A DNA stretch of 64,000 nucleotides from an uncultured Burkholderiales bacterium (GTDB lineage: Bacteria; Pseudomonadota; Gammaproteobacteria; Burkholderiales; Burkholderiaceae). Shown here piece after piece: positions 42,265-51,695 of the stretch; position 1 is the stretch's first letter; every line of letters begins with the position of its first letter. Both the position numbers and the translations under genes were made by a program. The notes beneath the pieces were generated by a model. The model had not been told where the DNA came from. It saw only the letters and a list, made by a program, of their open reading frames with translations, and did no database searches. The stretch is taken from contig CAMLJY010000022.1 in NCBI GenBank assembly GCA_946480465.1, positions 20,454 to 84,453 on the forward strand. Reading direction: 5' to 3'.

Positions 42265-44376
42265 GGGCGTGAAGGCGAGGCCGGTGTCGGCCAGCCCGGC
42301 CAGCTCGGCGCTGCCGGCGTTCAGGGCGTGCTGGCTCGCCAGCACCGCGAGCGAGGCCTGTGTGGAGGCGCCGCTGTCGAGCAGGCCGACGAAGGCATCA
42401 CGGTCGGCCGCGGAGGGCGCCGCGCCGACCACGTTCTGGTAGACCCAGTCGACGAAGCCGCCGTTGGTGCCGCCGATCAGGGCCTGGAAGTCCGGCGTCT
42501 CGACGGCCAGGCCGACGACGTCGGCGTAGCTCATGCCGCCGTCGAACAGTGCCAGGCCGATGCCGATCACCGCCTTGTTCCGCAGCGTCGCGCCGCCGAA
42601 CAGCGCCCGCACGATCTGCGCGGTGCTGCCGGCGTTGCCTTCGAGGTCCAGCGCCAGGCTGGTGTCGGTGAAGGCCAGGCGCTCGATGTTGCGCAGCGTG
42701 TCGGCCCCTTCGGTCGTGCTGGTCACGGTCCAGCCGCCGTCCTGGCGCGCGAGCGTCGCGTCGGCACGGGCCAGGCCGAAGCTCGCGGTGTCGATGCCGC
42801 CCATGCCGTCGAGTTCGTCGTCGCCGCCCATGCCGACCAGGTTGTTGGCCGAGGCATTGCCGGTCAGCTTGTCCCCGAAGGACTCGGAGCCGCGCAGGTT
42901 CTCGATCGAGATCAGCGTGTCCTCGCCGTCCGCGCCGCTGCTGCTGCCGCTGCCGTCGTCGTTGAGGGTGACGGTGACCGCGCCCTGGGCGCTGCGGTAG
43001 TCGGCGCGGTCGATGCCGGCACCGCCGTCGATGGTGTCGTTGCCGCCGCGGCCGCGCAACAGGTTGTTCTGGTCGTTGCCCGTCAGCAGGTCGGCATGGG
43101 CGCCGCCGAAGGCGTACTCGATGCTCGTGAAGGTGTCGCTGCCGGCATTGGCGCCGCCGCCGGTCTGCGTCGCCAGGTTGACGGTGACGCTGCCGTTGGC
43201 GGTGACGTAGTCGACGATGTCGTTGCCGCCGCCGCCGTTGATGACGTCGTTGCCGCCGTTGCCCCGGAACAGGTTCTGGCCGTCGTCGCCGGTCAGCGTG
43301 TCGTCGTGGGCGCTGCCGTAGGCGCCTTCGATGCCGGTGTAGGTGTCGTTGCCCTGGTCGCCGCCGCCGCCGCTGCCGGTCGTCAGGTTCACCGCCACCC
43401 CGCCGCTGCTGGCACCGTAGTCCGCGTAGTCGAAGCTGGTCTGCGTGCCGCCGATCAGGTTGTCGTCGCCGGCGCCGCCGGTCAGCACGTCGTCGCCCGA
43501 GCCGCCGTCCAGCATGTCGTTGCCGCCTTCGCCGCGCAGCGTGTCGTTGCCGCCGTTGCCGTACACGCTGTCGTTGCCGTTGCGTGCTTCGATCGAGTTG
43601 GCGCCGTCGTTGCCGGTGAGCGTGTCGTCGAAGCCGGAGCCGCGCACGTCCTCGATGCTGATCAGCGTGTCGGTGCCCTCGGCACCGGAGGTGGTGCCGG
43701 TCATCAGGTCGACGCTGACCGAGGCGCTGGCCGTGTCGTACACCGCGCGGTCGTTGCCGGCGCCGCCGTCGATGGTGTCGTTGCCGGCGCGGCCGCGCAG
43801 CCAGTCGTTGGCGCTGCCGCCGGTGATCGTGTCGTCGTGGGCGCTGCCGGACAGGCCCTCGATGGAGACCAGCGTGTCGCTGCCGTCGCCACCGGTGGCG
43901 CTGCCGGTGGCCAGGCTGAGCACGACCGCGCTGGGGGCGTTGCCGTAGTCGGCGATGTCGAAGCCGCTGCCACCGTCGATGGTGTCGTTGCCGCCGTTGC
44001 CGCGGAAGTACTCGTACTCGGCGGCGCCGCCGCCGGTCAGCTGGTCGTCGAAGGCCGAGCCGTAGACCTGCTCGATGCTGGTCAGGGTGTCATTGCCGTC
44101 GGCACCGGTCGCGGTGCCCGCGCCCAGGTTGACGGTGACGGCGCCAGTGGCCCCGCTGTAGTCGGCCGTGTCGCCGTTGCCGGTGGTCTGGCTGCCGCCG
44201 TCCAGCACGTCGTTCCCGAGTCCACCGATCAGGCGGTCGTTGTCGTCGCCGCCGTTGAGCTGGTCGTCGCCGGCCAGCCCGCGCAGGACGTCGTTGCCGG
44301 CCAGGCCGTTCAGGGTGTCGCCGTCCGCCGTACCGTCGAGGGTGTTCGCTGCGCTGTCGCCATCGATCATTGCCAA
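42253..44376 (-). CDS. RTX calcium-binding repeat protein with DUF4214-like C-terminus
   Basis: A 707-residue protein made mostly of RTX nonapeptides (GGxGxDxxx, for example 'GGNGNDTIDGGSGFD', 'GGAGDDNLIGG'), which fold into a beta-roll on binding Ca2+ outside the cell. Seven or more repeat blocks are separated by spacers of the form 'VTVNLATGxGxGGDGNDTLTSIE'. The last 130 residues ('STAQIVRALFGGATLRNKAVIGIGLALFDGG ... ALNAGSAELAGL') resemble the DUF4214 type secretion-end domain. No signal peptide; export would be by a type I system, which is not in the window. TTG 44376 has AGGAG at the better distance; ATG 44370 is the alternative start. Confidence 0.88.
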   Translation of the reverse strand: MAMIDGDSAANTLDGTADGDTLNGLAGNDVLRGLAGDDQLNGGDDNDRLIGGLGNDVLDGGSQTTGNGDTADYSGATGAVTVNLGAGTATGADGNDTLTSIEQVYGSAFDDQLTGGGAAEYEYFRGNGGNDTIDGGSGFDIADYGNAPSAVVLSLATGSATGGDGSDTLVSIEGLSGSAHDDTITGGSANDWLRGRAGNDTIDGGAGNDRAVYDTASASVSVDLMTGTTSGAEGTDTLISIEDVRGSGFDDTLTGNDGANSIEARNGNDSVYGNGGNDTLRGEGGNDMLDGGSGDDVLTGGAGDDNLIGGTQTSFDYADYGASSGGVAVNLTTGSGGGGDQGNDTYTGIEGAYGSAHDDTLTGDDGQNLFRGNGGNDVINGGGGNDIVDYVTANGSVTVNLATQTGGGANAGSDTFTSIEYAFGGAHADLLTGNDQNNLLRGRGGNDTIDGGAGIDRADYRSAQGAVTVTLNDDGSGSSSGADGEDTLISIENLRGSESFGDKLTGNASANNLVGMGGDDELDGMGGIDTASFGLARADATLARQDGGWTVTSTTEGADTLRNIERLAFTDTSLALDLEGNAGSTAQIVRALFGGATLRNKAVIGIGLALFDGGMSYADVVGLAVETPDFQALIGGTNGGFVDWVYQNVVGAAPSAADRDAFVGLLDSGASTQASLAVLASQHALNAGSAELAGLADTGLAFTPFGA

Positions 44377-44484
44377 GTGCTGCTCCTATCGTCCAAAAGC
44401 CGCCGATTGTTCAGCGCGCCGCGCGGCCGGCATCGTTCGAACTGAGGATGAGCAGCGGCGGGCCGGTCGGCCAGGCCCCGGGCT

Positions 44485-45567
44485 TCAGCGGTCCGTCAGC
44501 CCGATGAAGTGGTCCAGCATGTGGAAGTGGTCGTCGTGGAACTGGTCTTCCAGCGAGGCCAGCCTCGCGATCGGCACCCATTCGACGCGCGCGGCATCGT
44601 CGCCGGCCTGCACCTCGGGCCGCTCGCGGTGGCCCAGGTCGAAGTAGAAGGCGTGGGTGATGGTGCGGCCGCGCTGGCTGCGGTCGGGGTGGTCGAAGAC
44701 CACGTTGGCCCTCAGCGCGCCGCGCATCGTGCTGTCCAGCAGGCTCAGCCGGGTCTCTTCCTCCAGCTCGCGCAGCGCCGACTGCCAGGCCGTCTCGCGC
44801 TGGTCGATGAAGCCGCCGGGCAAGGCATACAGGCCCTGGCCGGGCGCCTCGCCGCGGCGGATCAGCAACACCTCGTCGCCGCAGCGCACCAGCGCGTCGA
44901 CCGTCACGAACACCGGCGGGTAGGGCGACTTCGACCAGGCCTCGCGGTAGGCCTGGATGAATCGCCACTCGGTCTTCAGCGTGCGGTACTGCGGCAGCGC
45001 GGCCCAGGCCCGCAGGAAGGCCAGCGTGCTGGACGGTGCCTGGTCGACCAGCGCGGCCAGCGTCGCATCGAGCTGGCCCTCGCAGCCGAAGTAAGCGTCC
45101 CGCACGGCGGTGGCGTCGACCGGACCGCTGCGCTCCACGCTGAGCAGCGACCAGCCGGGAAAACCGCGCAGGTAGTCGCTGGTGGCGTCCTTGAAGTGGC
45201 CCACCAGGGTGATCTCGGGCGTCTCGACGCCGGCCTCGGCCAGGATCTGCTGCACCCCGCTCTTCACGCGCTGGTTCCAGCGGTCTTCGTTGTAGTAGTC
45301 GCGCACCGGCAGGAAGCGCAGGCGCGCGCGCTGGTCTTCCGGCAGCACCAGCTTGAACATCTCGGCCCGCTCCTGCCAGCTGAAGGGGTTCTTCGGCGTG
45401 CGCGCCTGGAAGGCCGAGCCGATCACCACCACGCACAGCGGCGCCGCCGCGAGGGCCTGCGCCAGCAGCGTGGCATGGCCGGCGTGGAAGGGCTGGAAAC
45501 GGCCGATGAAGACGGCGGCGTCAGGGGCGTCGGCGGGCAGGGGCATGGTCTCTTGCGGGTTGGTCAT
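44485..45567 (-). CDS. Bifunctional NMN adenylyltransferase / Nudix hydrolase
   Basis: A 360-residue fusion. The N-terminal half has the nucleotidyltransferase motif 'GRFQPFHAGH' (22-31) and 'SGPVDATAVRDAYF'-type end seen in NadM, which makes NAD from NMN and ATP. The C-terminal half (about 215-345) has a Nudix box 'GGFIDQRETAWQSALRELEEET', intact for the acidic residues, of the ADP-ribose pyrophosphatase kind. The fusion recycles NAD breakdown products. It stands in a NAD salvage neighbourhood with nadE, pncB, pncA and an NrtR-type regulator. Divergent from the membrane protein at 45686. The ribosome site before 45567 is weak; ATG 45546 is possible. Confidence 0.9.
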   Translation of the reverse strand: MTNPQETMPLPADAPDAAVFIGRFQPFHAGHATLLAQALAAAPLCVVVIGSAFQARTPKNPFSWQERAEMFKLVLPEDQRARLRFLPVRDYYNEDRWNQRVKSGVQQILAEAGVETPEITLVGHFKDATSDYLRGFPGWSLLSVERSGPVDATAVRDAYFGCEGQLDATLAALVDQAPSSTLAFLRAWAALPQYRTLKTEWRFIQAYREAWSKSPYPPVFVTVDALVRCGDEVLLIRRGEAPGQGLYALPGGFIDQRETAWQSALRELEEETRLSLLDSTMRGALRANVVFDHPDRSQRGRTITHAFYFDLGHRERPEVQAGDDAARVEWVPIARLASLEDQFHDDHFHMLDHFIGLTDR

Positions 45568-45685
45568 CGAGGGATTGGGTCGGCCCGGGGGGCGATGTCA
45601 GGGCGGAGCCGGGCGGGGTTGGGGCGATCGCCCGCGGGCTGTTCCAATGCGCTGCCGCGGACTCCGAACGATCTCGAATTGCAGC

Positions 45686-47518
45686 ATGACGACATCCCGC
45701 CCCTTGCCCAGCGCCGGTTCGTGGCCCTTCGTGCTGGTGGCCGTGCTGGTGGCCGTGCTGGGCCTGGCCTTCTCGGCCGCGGCTGCCTGGCCCGGCCTGC
45801 TGAGCGAGGACTCCCTGGTGCAGTACCAGGCGGCGCTGCGGGGCGCCTACGGCGACTGGCATCCGCCGCTGATGTCCTGGGTCTGGCGCCAGGGGCTGCG
45901 GCTGCTGCCGGGGGCGCAGGCCATGCTTCTGCTGCAACTGGCGATGCTGTGGGGCGGGTTGTGGCTGTTCTGCCGGGCGGCACAGCCGCGGCCCCTGGCG
46001 CCGCTTTTCCTGCTGCTGGGCCTGGCGCCCTGGGTGTTGAACTTCTCCGGCGTGATCTGGAAAGACTGCGCGATGGCCTTCGCGCTGCTGCTGGCCGCGG
46101 GCCTGCTGCTGCGCGGGCCGGGTCCGGGGCCGGCGCGGCAGGTGGCCGTGCTGCTGCTGCTGTTCTACGCGCTGAACCTGCGCCACAACGCCGTGTTCGC
46201 GATCGCGCCGCTGCTGTGGTGGCTGCTGCGCAGCACCTGGCCCCAGGCGCACCGCCGCTGGCCGCTGGCCGGCGCCGCGGCCGTCCTGCTGCTGATGGTG
46301 GCCCTGGGCCAGCTGCTGCAGTACCAGGTGCTCGGCACGCAGCGGCAGCGGCCCGGCAACGTGGCGCTGGTGGATGACCTGGCGCACCTGTCGCTGGCCG
46401 AAGGGCGCAGCCTGATTCCCGGCCTCACGCTGCAGCACATCCAGGCCTGCGCCGGCCGCCAGATCGCCGCCACCAAGCTGCTGAACCGCCATGCCTGCTT
46501 CCTGCTGCTGGCGCCGGGGGTCACCGCGCCCGCGGTGCGGCAGGACCTGCTGCCGGCCTGGCGCCAGGCCGTGGCCGCTCATCCATGGCGCTATCTGCGC
46601 TATCGGCTCGCGGCCTTCGGCTTCCTGCTGCGCGCACCGGACCTGCCGCCGGCCTATGCGCGCGTCGTCGGTACGGTGACGAACGACCTCGGCTTCGCCT
46701 ACCAACCGAACCTGGCGGGCCGGTGGACCCAGGCGGCACTGGCCGCGAGCGAGCAGGCCGTGCCGGGTCTCTTCAAGCCCTATGCCTGGCTGTGCGCGGC
46801 CATCGGGCTGCTGGCCCTCAGCCTGCTGCGCCCGCGTGGTGCGCGGGCCACGCCGGAGCGCGTGCTGCTGCTGTCGGCCATCGGCTACACGCTGGGCTAC
46901 CTGCCGGTGACGCCGCTGTCCGACTTCCGCTACGTGTACTGGAGCGTGCTGGCCACCAGCGTGGCCGCGCTGTGGATGGCGCTGCGGCCGCGCGACGAGC
47001 CGCCGGCCCCGCTGCGGCCACGCCGGCTGGCGCAGGTGCTGGGCACCGGGGGCTTCGCGATGCTCGCCGTGGTGACGGCCAACCGCTGGGCCGGCCTGAA
47101 CGCCGACGCGTTGTTGCGCGCGCAGCTGCCCGCCGGCCGCGGCGTGGCCGCCACGCAGCTGCAGGACCTGGCGCCCGCCGCGGACGGGCGGCTGCTGATG
47201 CGCGGGCCGGCCCCGCGCTTCCAGGCCTCCGGGCTGGCGCTGGACGTCCGCCGCGTGGGTTACCTCAGCTTCAGCGTCGACTGCGAGGGCAGCGGCAGCC
47301 TGCCGCTGCAGGTGCGCACCTGGGGCGATGCGCAGCCGGGCCCGGAGGCCGGCCACACCGTCGACTTCGTCGCCGAACGCGGCGTCAACGTCATCGCCTT
47401 CGACACCTACCGGCCCTGGCCGCCGGCGACGGTGCTGCAAGGGCTGCGCATCGACCTGCCGGCCGGGCCGGCGCTGTGCCGCACGCTCAGCATCGGCGAT
47501 ATCAGGCTGCACGGCTGA
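45686..47518 (+). CDS. Multi-pass membrane protein, GT-C glycosyltransferase-like
   Basis: A 610-residue protein with about ten membrane helices in its first 430 residues, and a soluble C-terminal domain (about 480-610) rich in beta strands. The first outside loop contains 'LLSEDSLVQYQAALRGAYGDWHPP', where the acidic pair and the DWHPP motif are reminiscent of the catalytic loop of lipid-linked GT-C glycosyltransferases. 'LNLRHNAVFAIAPLL' is another conserved-looking segment. Its place between NAD genes is probably incidental, since it is on the other strand; stop is 8 bp from the convergent nadE stop. Function is a fold-level guess. Confidence 0.7.
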   Translation: MTTSRPLPSAGSWPFVLVAVLVAVLGLAFSAAAAWPGLLSEDSLVQYQAALRGAYGDWHPPLMSWVWRQGLRLLPGAQAMLLLQLAMLWGGLWLFCRAAQPRPLAPLFLLLGLAPWVLNFSGVIWKDCAMAFALLLAAGLLLRGPGPGPARQVAVLLLLFYALNLRHNAVFAIAPLLWWLLRSTWPQAHRRWPLAGAAAVLLLMVALGQLLQYQVLGTQRQRPGNVALVDDLAHLSLAEGRSLIPGLTLQHIQACAGRQIAATKLLNRHACFLLLAPGVTAPAVRQDLLPAWRQAVAAHPWRYLRYRLAAFGFLLRAPDLPPAYARVVGTVTNDLGFAYQPNLAGRWTQAALAASEQAVPGLFKPYAWLCAAIGLLALSLLRPRGARATPERVLLLSAIGYTLGYLPVTPLSDFRYVYWSVLATSVAALWMALRPRDEPPAPLRPRRLAQVLGTGGFAMLAVVTANRWAGLNADALLRAQLPAGRGVAATQLQDLAPAADGRLLMRGPAPRFQASGLALDVRRVGYLSFSVDCEGSGSLPLQVRTWGDAQPGPEAGHTVDFVAERGVNVIAFDTYRPWPPATVLQGLRIDLPAGPALCRTLSIGDIRLHG

Positions 47519-47526
47519 GGTGCCCG

Positions 47527-49224
47527 TCAGACGTGCTTCGCCGCGATCGGCATCTGCCGGCCGCTGCCGAAGGCGCGTGAACGCACGCGGATGATGGGCG
47601 GCGACTGGCGGCGCTTGTACTCGTTGCGGGCGATCATGCCGCGGATGCGCTCGATCAGCGCCGCGCCTTCGGCCGTCTGCCGCGTGCGGTCGAAGAAGGC
47701 GCGGGCCTCCGCCAGCTCCCAGGCCGCCAGGCGCTCGCCTTCGATCAGGATCTTCAGCAACTCGTCCAGCACCTCGTAGGGCGGCAGGCTGTCGGTGTCC
47801 AGCTGGCCGGGTGCCAGTTCGGCCGAAGGCGGCTTGTCGATGATGGCGGCGGGGATGAGCTCGCGCCCGGCGGCCTCGTTCAGGTGGCGCGACAGCGCGA
47901 ACACCTCCGTCTTGTACAGGTCGCCCAGGAGGCCCAGGCCGCCGTTGGTGTCGCCGTACAGCGTGCAGTAGCCCACCGAGATCTCGCTCTTGTTGCCGGT
48001 GGTCAGCAGCAGGTGGCCGAAGCGGTTGGAGTAGGCCATCAGCACCGTGCCGCGGATGCGGGCCTGCAGGTTCTCGGCCGACAGGCCCACCAGCGGCGCG
48101 CCGAAGCTGCGTTCGAACTGTTCCCCGTAACCCGCGAAAAGCTCGGCGATCGGGTAGGTGTGCAGCGCGATGCCGAGCTTGCGGCACAGCGTGACCGAAT
48201 CGTCGACCGAGCCGGCGGACGAGTACTTCGACGGCATGGTCACCGCCACCACGTTCTCCGGTCCCAGCGCCTGGGCGGCCAGTGCCAGCGTCAGCGCGCT
48301 GTCGATGCCGCCGGACGAGCCGACGACGACCTGGCGGAAGCCGCAGCGGCGGGCGTAGTCCTTCAGCCCCAGCGTGATCTGCGCCTGGTAGAAGGCCATC
48401 GTCGGCAGCCCCTGCGGGGACACCGGCGGCAGGGCGCCGCCGCCGGGCGCGGCGAAGCGGCCGCCGTCGAACTGCAGGGTCACCACCTGCTCGGTGAAGC
48501 GCCCGGCCTCGAAGACGATGCCGGCGCCGGGCTCGGCGGCGAAGGACGCGCCGTCGTACACCAGCGTGTCGTGCCCGCCGACCTGGTTGACGTAGAGGAT
48601 GGGCAGGCCATGGCGGCGGGCCGCGTCGCCGAACACCTGGTGGCGCTGCTCGCGCTTGCCGATGTTCGACGGGCTGGCGTTGATCGACACCACCAGGTCC
48701 GGCGCCGCATCGGCCAGGCGCTGGAAGGGATTGACGGAGTAGTCCACGCCTTCGTCGTTCCAGCCGTCCTCGCAGATCATCAGCCCGACCTGGGTGTGGC
48801 CCACGCGCAGCACGCGCGCGACGTCCGGGCCGGGCTCGAAGTGGCGGCGCTCGTCGAAGATGTTGTAGGTGGGCAGCAACTGCTTGGCGTACTGCAGCAG
48901 CACCTCGCCGCCGCGGATCGCCAGCAGCGCGTTGTGCAGCCGCTTGCCGGGCCCCGGGCGGTGGCGCGGCGCGCCGACCACCCAGGTGAGCTGCGGCATC
49001 TGGCGCGAGGCCTGGCGCAGCGCCTCGATGCCGGCTTCCACCCGGTCCATGAAGCCGGGCTCGTCGAGCAGGTCACCGGGGTAGTAGGCGGTGATCGACA
49101 GCTCCGGGCACACCAGCAGCTCGCTGCCATGGTCGCGCGCGATGCGGGCGGCTTCGATGATGCGCGCGACGTTGCCCTCGACGTCGCCGATGGTGGGGTT
49201 GAGTTGGGCGAGGGTGATCTTCAT
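47527..49224 (-). CDS. nadE: Glutamine-dependent NAD+ synthetase
   Basis: A 565-residue enzyme that converts nicotinate adenine dinucleotide to NAD with ammonia from glutamine. The N-terminal nitrilase-like amidase has the Glu-Lys-Cys triad in 'CPELSITAYYPGDLL', 'YAKQLLPTYNIFDE' and 'MICEDGWN'. The synthetase domain has the ATP pyrophosphatase loop 'VGSSGGIDSAL' and 'TTGNKSEISVGYCTLYGDTNGG'. Length and domain order match the two-domain bacterial form. It is the last step of both de novo and salvage routes and sits in front of pncB and pncA on the same strand, though gaps of 136 and 56 bp leave operon structure open. Confidence 0.95.
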   Translation of the reverse strand: MKITLAQLNPTIGDVEGNVARIIEAARIARDHGSELLVCPELSITAYYPGDLLDEPGFMDRVEAGIEALRQASRQMPQLTWVVGAPRHRPGPGKRLHNALLAIRGGEVLLQYAKQLLPTYNIFDERRHFEPGPDVARVLRVGHTQVGLMICEDGWNDEGVDYSVNPFQRLADAAPDLVVSINASPSNIGKREQRHQVFGDAARRHGLPILYVNQVGGHDTLVYDGASFAAEPGAGIVFEAGRFTEQVVTLQFDGGRFAAPGGGALPPVSPQGLPTMAFYQAQITLGLKDYARRCGFRQVVVGSSGGIDSALTLALAAQALGPENVVAVTMPSKYSSAGSVDDSVTLCRKLGIALHTYPIAELFAGYGEQFERSFGAPLVGLSAENLQARIRGTVLMAYSNRFGHLLLTTGNKSEISVGYCTLYGDTNGGLGLLGDLYKTEVFALSRHLNEAAGRELIPAAIIDKPPSAELAPGQLDTDSLPPYEVLDELLKILIEGERLAAWELAEARAFFDRTRQTAEGAALIERIRGMIARNEYKRRQSPPIIRVRSRAFGSGRQMPIAAKHV

Positions 49225-49360
49225 GGCTGGTCAGTGTGACTGACGCGGGCGCGCAAAGCCGATGGCCCGGCACGCGATCGCGGGTTCATGGCGGCGGCTT
49301 GGTGACCGGGGCGGCCCCGGCCATGCAGCCGCGACCAAGGCGAGGTCGGGCATTGGCAGG

Positions 49361-50563
49361 TCACGGTGCAGGCGCGGGCACGTTGAACACCTGCCGCAGG
49401 TAGGCCAGGAAGGTCTGGTCTTCGCACAAGGTCTTCCCCGGGCTGTCCGACAACTTGGCCACCGGCTGGCCGTTGCATTCAGTCAGTTTCATCACGATGT
49501 TCAGCGGCGTCAGGCCGAGGTCGTTGCTCAGGTTGGTGCCGATGCCGAAGCCCGTCTGCGTGCGGTCGGCGAAATGGCGGTACAGGGACAGGGCGCGCGG
49601 CACGTCCAGCCCATCGCTGAACACCAGCCGCTTGGTGTGCGGGTCGATGCGCAACTTGGCATAGTGGGCCAGCGCCTTTTCGCCCCACACCACCGGATCG
49701 CCCGAGTCGTGGCGCAGGCCGTCGAAGAGCTTGGCGAAGTAGAGGTCGAAGTCGGCCAGGAACGCGTCCATGCCGACGACGTCGGTCAGCGCCGTGCCCA
49801 GGTCGCCGCGGTATTCCTGCACCCAGTCTTCCAATGCCGCCTTCTGGTGGTCGCGCAGCCGCACGCGCTGGGCCTGATAACTCTGAAGATACTCGTGTGC
49901 CATCGTGCCGATGGGCACCAGCTGCAGGTCGCGCGCCAGCAGCACGTTGGAGGTGCCCTTGAAGTACTCGGGCACCTCGCGCTTCAGCGTCTGCACCACC
50001 TCGCGCTGCCAGGCGCCGGAATAGCGGCGGCGCACGCCGAAATCGAAGAACTCGAACGCATGGCGGCGCGCGGGCTCGGCGCCGAAGGCCTTCAGCTGCG
50101 CGATCTTGGCCTGCAGGCGGCGGCGGCCTTCGGCCAGCGCTTCGGCGCCGCCGCCCTGGCGGCGGAAGTACAGCTCGTTGACCAGCGCGAGCACGTAGAT
50201 CTCGAAGCCCATCACATGCACCTGCGGGCCGGCGGCCTCGATGCGCAGCTGCTCACCGTCAGCCCAGGCGCGGATGAAGGCGCGCTGGAACTGGAAGATG
50301 CGCAGGAAGTCGACGAAGTCGCTCTTGATGAAGCGCAGCGAGCCGACGTAGGCCAGTTCGTCGGGCCTGAAGCGCAGCTCGCACAGGGCGTCCAGCGCGG
50401 CATCCACTTCGGGCAGCAACTCGGCCAATGGGAAGGCGGGCGTGTTGCGGCAGACGAAGGTGTAGCGGGCCTGCGTCTGCGGGTTCCGGTGCAGCATGGT
50501 CTGCCACATCGTGAACTTGTAGAGGTCGGTTTCGAGCAGGCTGTGGATCACGGCGGCGGACAT
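49361..50563 (-). CDS. pncB: Nicotinate phosphoribosyltransferase
   Basis: A 400-residue enzyme making nicotinate mononucleotide from nicotinate and PRPP. Motifs include '[13 protein letters not shown]' at the N-terminus, '[12 protein letters not shown]', '[22 protein letters not shown]' with the phosphorylatable-histidine region, '[17 protein letters not shown]' and '[12 protein letters not shown]'. Length is as usual. The start at 50563 is set by homology to the '[12 protein letters not shown]' block. pncA lies 56 bp upstream on the same strand, separated by a 9-bp tandem repeat, so nicotinamide deamidation and nicotinate activation are probably co-expressed. Confidence 0.95.
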   Translation of the reverse strand: MSAAVIHSLLETDLYKFTMWQTMLHRNPQTQARYTFVCRNTPAFPLAELLPEVDAALDALCELRFRPDELAYVGSLRFIKSDFVDFLRIFQFQRAFIRAWADGEQLRIEAAGPQVHVMGFEIYVLALVNELYFRRQGGGAEALAEGRRRLQAKIAQLKAFGAEPARRHAFEFFDFGVRRRYSGAWQREVVQTLKREVPEYFKGTSNVLLARDLQLVPIGTMAHEYLQSYQAQRVRLRDHQKAALEDWVQEYRGDLGTALTDVVGMDAFLADFDLYFAKLFDGLRHDSGDPVVWGEKALAHYAKLRIDPHTKRLVFSDGLDVPRALSLYRHFADRTQTGFGIGTNLSNDLGLTPLNIVMKLTECNGQPVAKLSDSPGKTLCEDQTFLAYLRQVFNVPAPAP

Positions 50564-50590
50564 CGCGGGCTTTCGGAAACGAAGGGGCGG

Positions 50591-50626
50591 GTTCAGGCGT
50601 TTCAGGCGTTTCAGGCGCTTCAGGCG
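50591..50626. repeat. 9-bp tandem repeat (YTTCAGGCG x 4) at the pncA end
   Basis: Four copies of NTTCAGGCG, the middle two identical, continue into degraded copies at 50627-50643. The array overlaps the pncA stop codon. On the coding strand the unit would read Leu-Lys-Arg, but here it lies mostly between genes. Confidence 0.85.
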
Positions 50627-51459
50627 ACCGAGGCGTTCAGGACGGCGAGGGCTTCGGTGCTGCTCATCAGCCGCACGCCTGTCGCGCGCATGGCGGCCAG
50701 GAAGGCTTCGGCCTGCGCCTCGAAACCGGCGACCGGGCTCATGCAGTCGGTCAGCAGCACCAGGCGTTCCGGACGGCCACCGGGCAGGTGCCGGACGATG
50801 TGTTCGGTGGTGGCCTTCACGCAGTGGCTGCTGGCTTCGCCGGCGACCAGGATCAGGTCGGCGCGGTCGAGGTCGGCCAGCAGCGCGGTGTTCAGGTCGG
50901 TGGCGGGGTCGTCCTCGGCCGGCACCTCGGCCTGCACGGCGCTGTAGTGCTCGGTCCAGGGGTTCGTGCCCTTCACCACCTTCTGCACGGTGGCCTGGCG
51001 TGCCTCTTCCCAGCGGTTGTAGGCGGCGCGCACGGCGGCGTGCACGTTGTGGCCCCACGTGCCGATTTCGCAGTGCACCGGCCACACCATCAGCGTGTAG
51101 CGGCCGCGGGCCTCCAGTTGGTCCAGGTAGGCCAGCGCGCGGGGCAGGGCGGCGGCGGCGCGCGGCAGGAACTCGCCGGCGCGGACCTGCGCCGCGGTGA
51201 TCTGGGTGAAGGGGCTGACGGCACCGCCGTCGCCGCGGCGCCAGAAGCCGGGGTGCGCGATGTCGAGGCGGTGGTGGGAGTCGAGCGTGATGGTGATGGC
51301 ATCGAGCCGGTTGGCGGCGGCGTCGATCAGCGCGGCGGTGCGCCGCATGTCGGCATCGGCACCGGCCACCGGCAGCGCGGGCGTGGCGCCCGGCGCGGCG
51401 GGCAGGTCGCAGAAGTCGTTCTGCGGGTCGATGATCAGGAGCTGGGTGCGTCGCGTCAT
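50620..51459 (-). CDS. pncA: Nicotinamidase (isochorismatase-like cysteine hydrolase)
   Basis: A 279-residue hydrolase that deamidates nicotinamide to nicotinate. The catalytic aspartate is in '[10 protein letters not shown]' (D11), the metal site in '[12 protein letters not shown]', the lysine in 'VVKGTNPW' and the nucleophile cysteine in '[14 protein letters not shown]'. It is longer than typical PncA (about 210) because of insertions around 85-160, as in a known longer group. Start ATG 51459 was chosen over 51483 because of GGAGAAAC upstream and the motif position. Upstream lies a candidate NrtR operator. With pncB it forms the entry to NAD salvage. Confidence 0.88.
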   Translation of the reverse strand: MTRRTQLLIIDPQNDFCDLPAAPGATPALPVAGADADMRRTAALIDAAANRLDAITITLDSHHRLDIAHPGFWRRGDGGAVSPFTQITAAQVRAGEFLPRAAAALPRALAYLDQLEARGRYTLMVWPVHCEIGTWGHNVHAAVRAAYNRWEEARQATVQKVVKGTNPWTEHYSAVQAEVPAEDDPATDLNTALLADLDRADLILVAGEASSHCVKATTEHIVRHLPGGRPERLVLLTDCMSPVAGFEAQAEAFLAAMRATGVRLMSSTEALAVLNASVA

Positions 51460-51492
51460 GCGTTTCTCCGTGAGGTGAGCCACTGTAGACGA

Positions 51493-51517
51493 AGTTAGAT
51501 CATGTCTGCAACTAACT
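51493..51517. promoter_or_regulatory. Candidate NrtR operator before pncA
   Basis: AGTTAG-N13-CTAACT is a perfect 6-bp inverted repeat in an AT-rich stretch 34 bp before the pncA start. NrtR regulators control pncA/pncB genes in many bacteria and bind 20-bp-scale palindromes. The exact motif varies by lineage, so this is a prediction from position and symmetry. Confidence 0.55.
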
Positions 51518-51695
51518 CTGGGGGATTCCTTGTCGCAGGCGAGCGGTTCTTTGTTTCGTTTGTGTACTAAGTACCGAGGCCGCGCCAGGCCACCCGCTCC
51601 CGCGCAACAAGTATGTCCATTTGAAACGCCATGAGCCCGCCGGCCGGCGGCCGGCGCTGATGCCCGGGTGGGTTCTTAACGAGGAGATGGGAACG

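Noticed and set aside
50591..50643. Short tandem repeats as a CRISPR-like array
   Set aside because: Units are 9 bp and directly adjacent, with no spacers and no cas genes. The same reasoning excludes the arrays at 351, 4149 and 60121.
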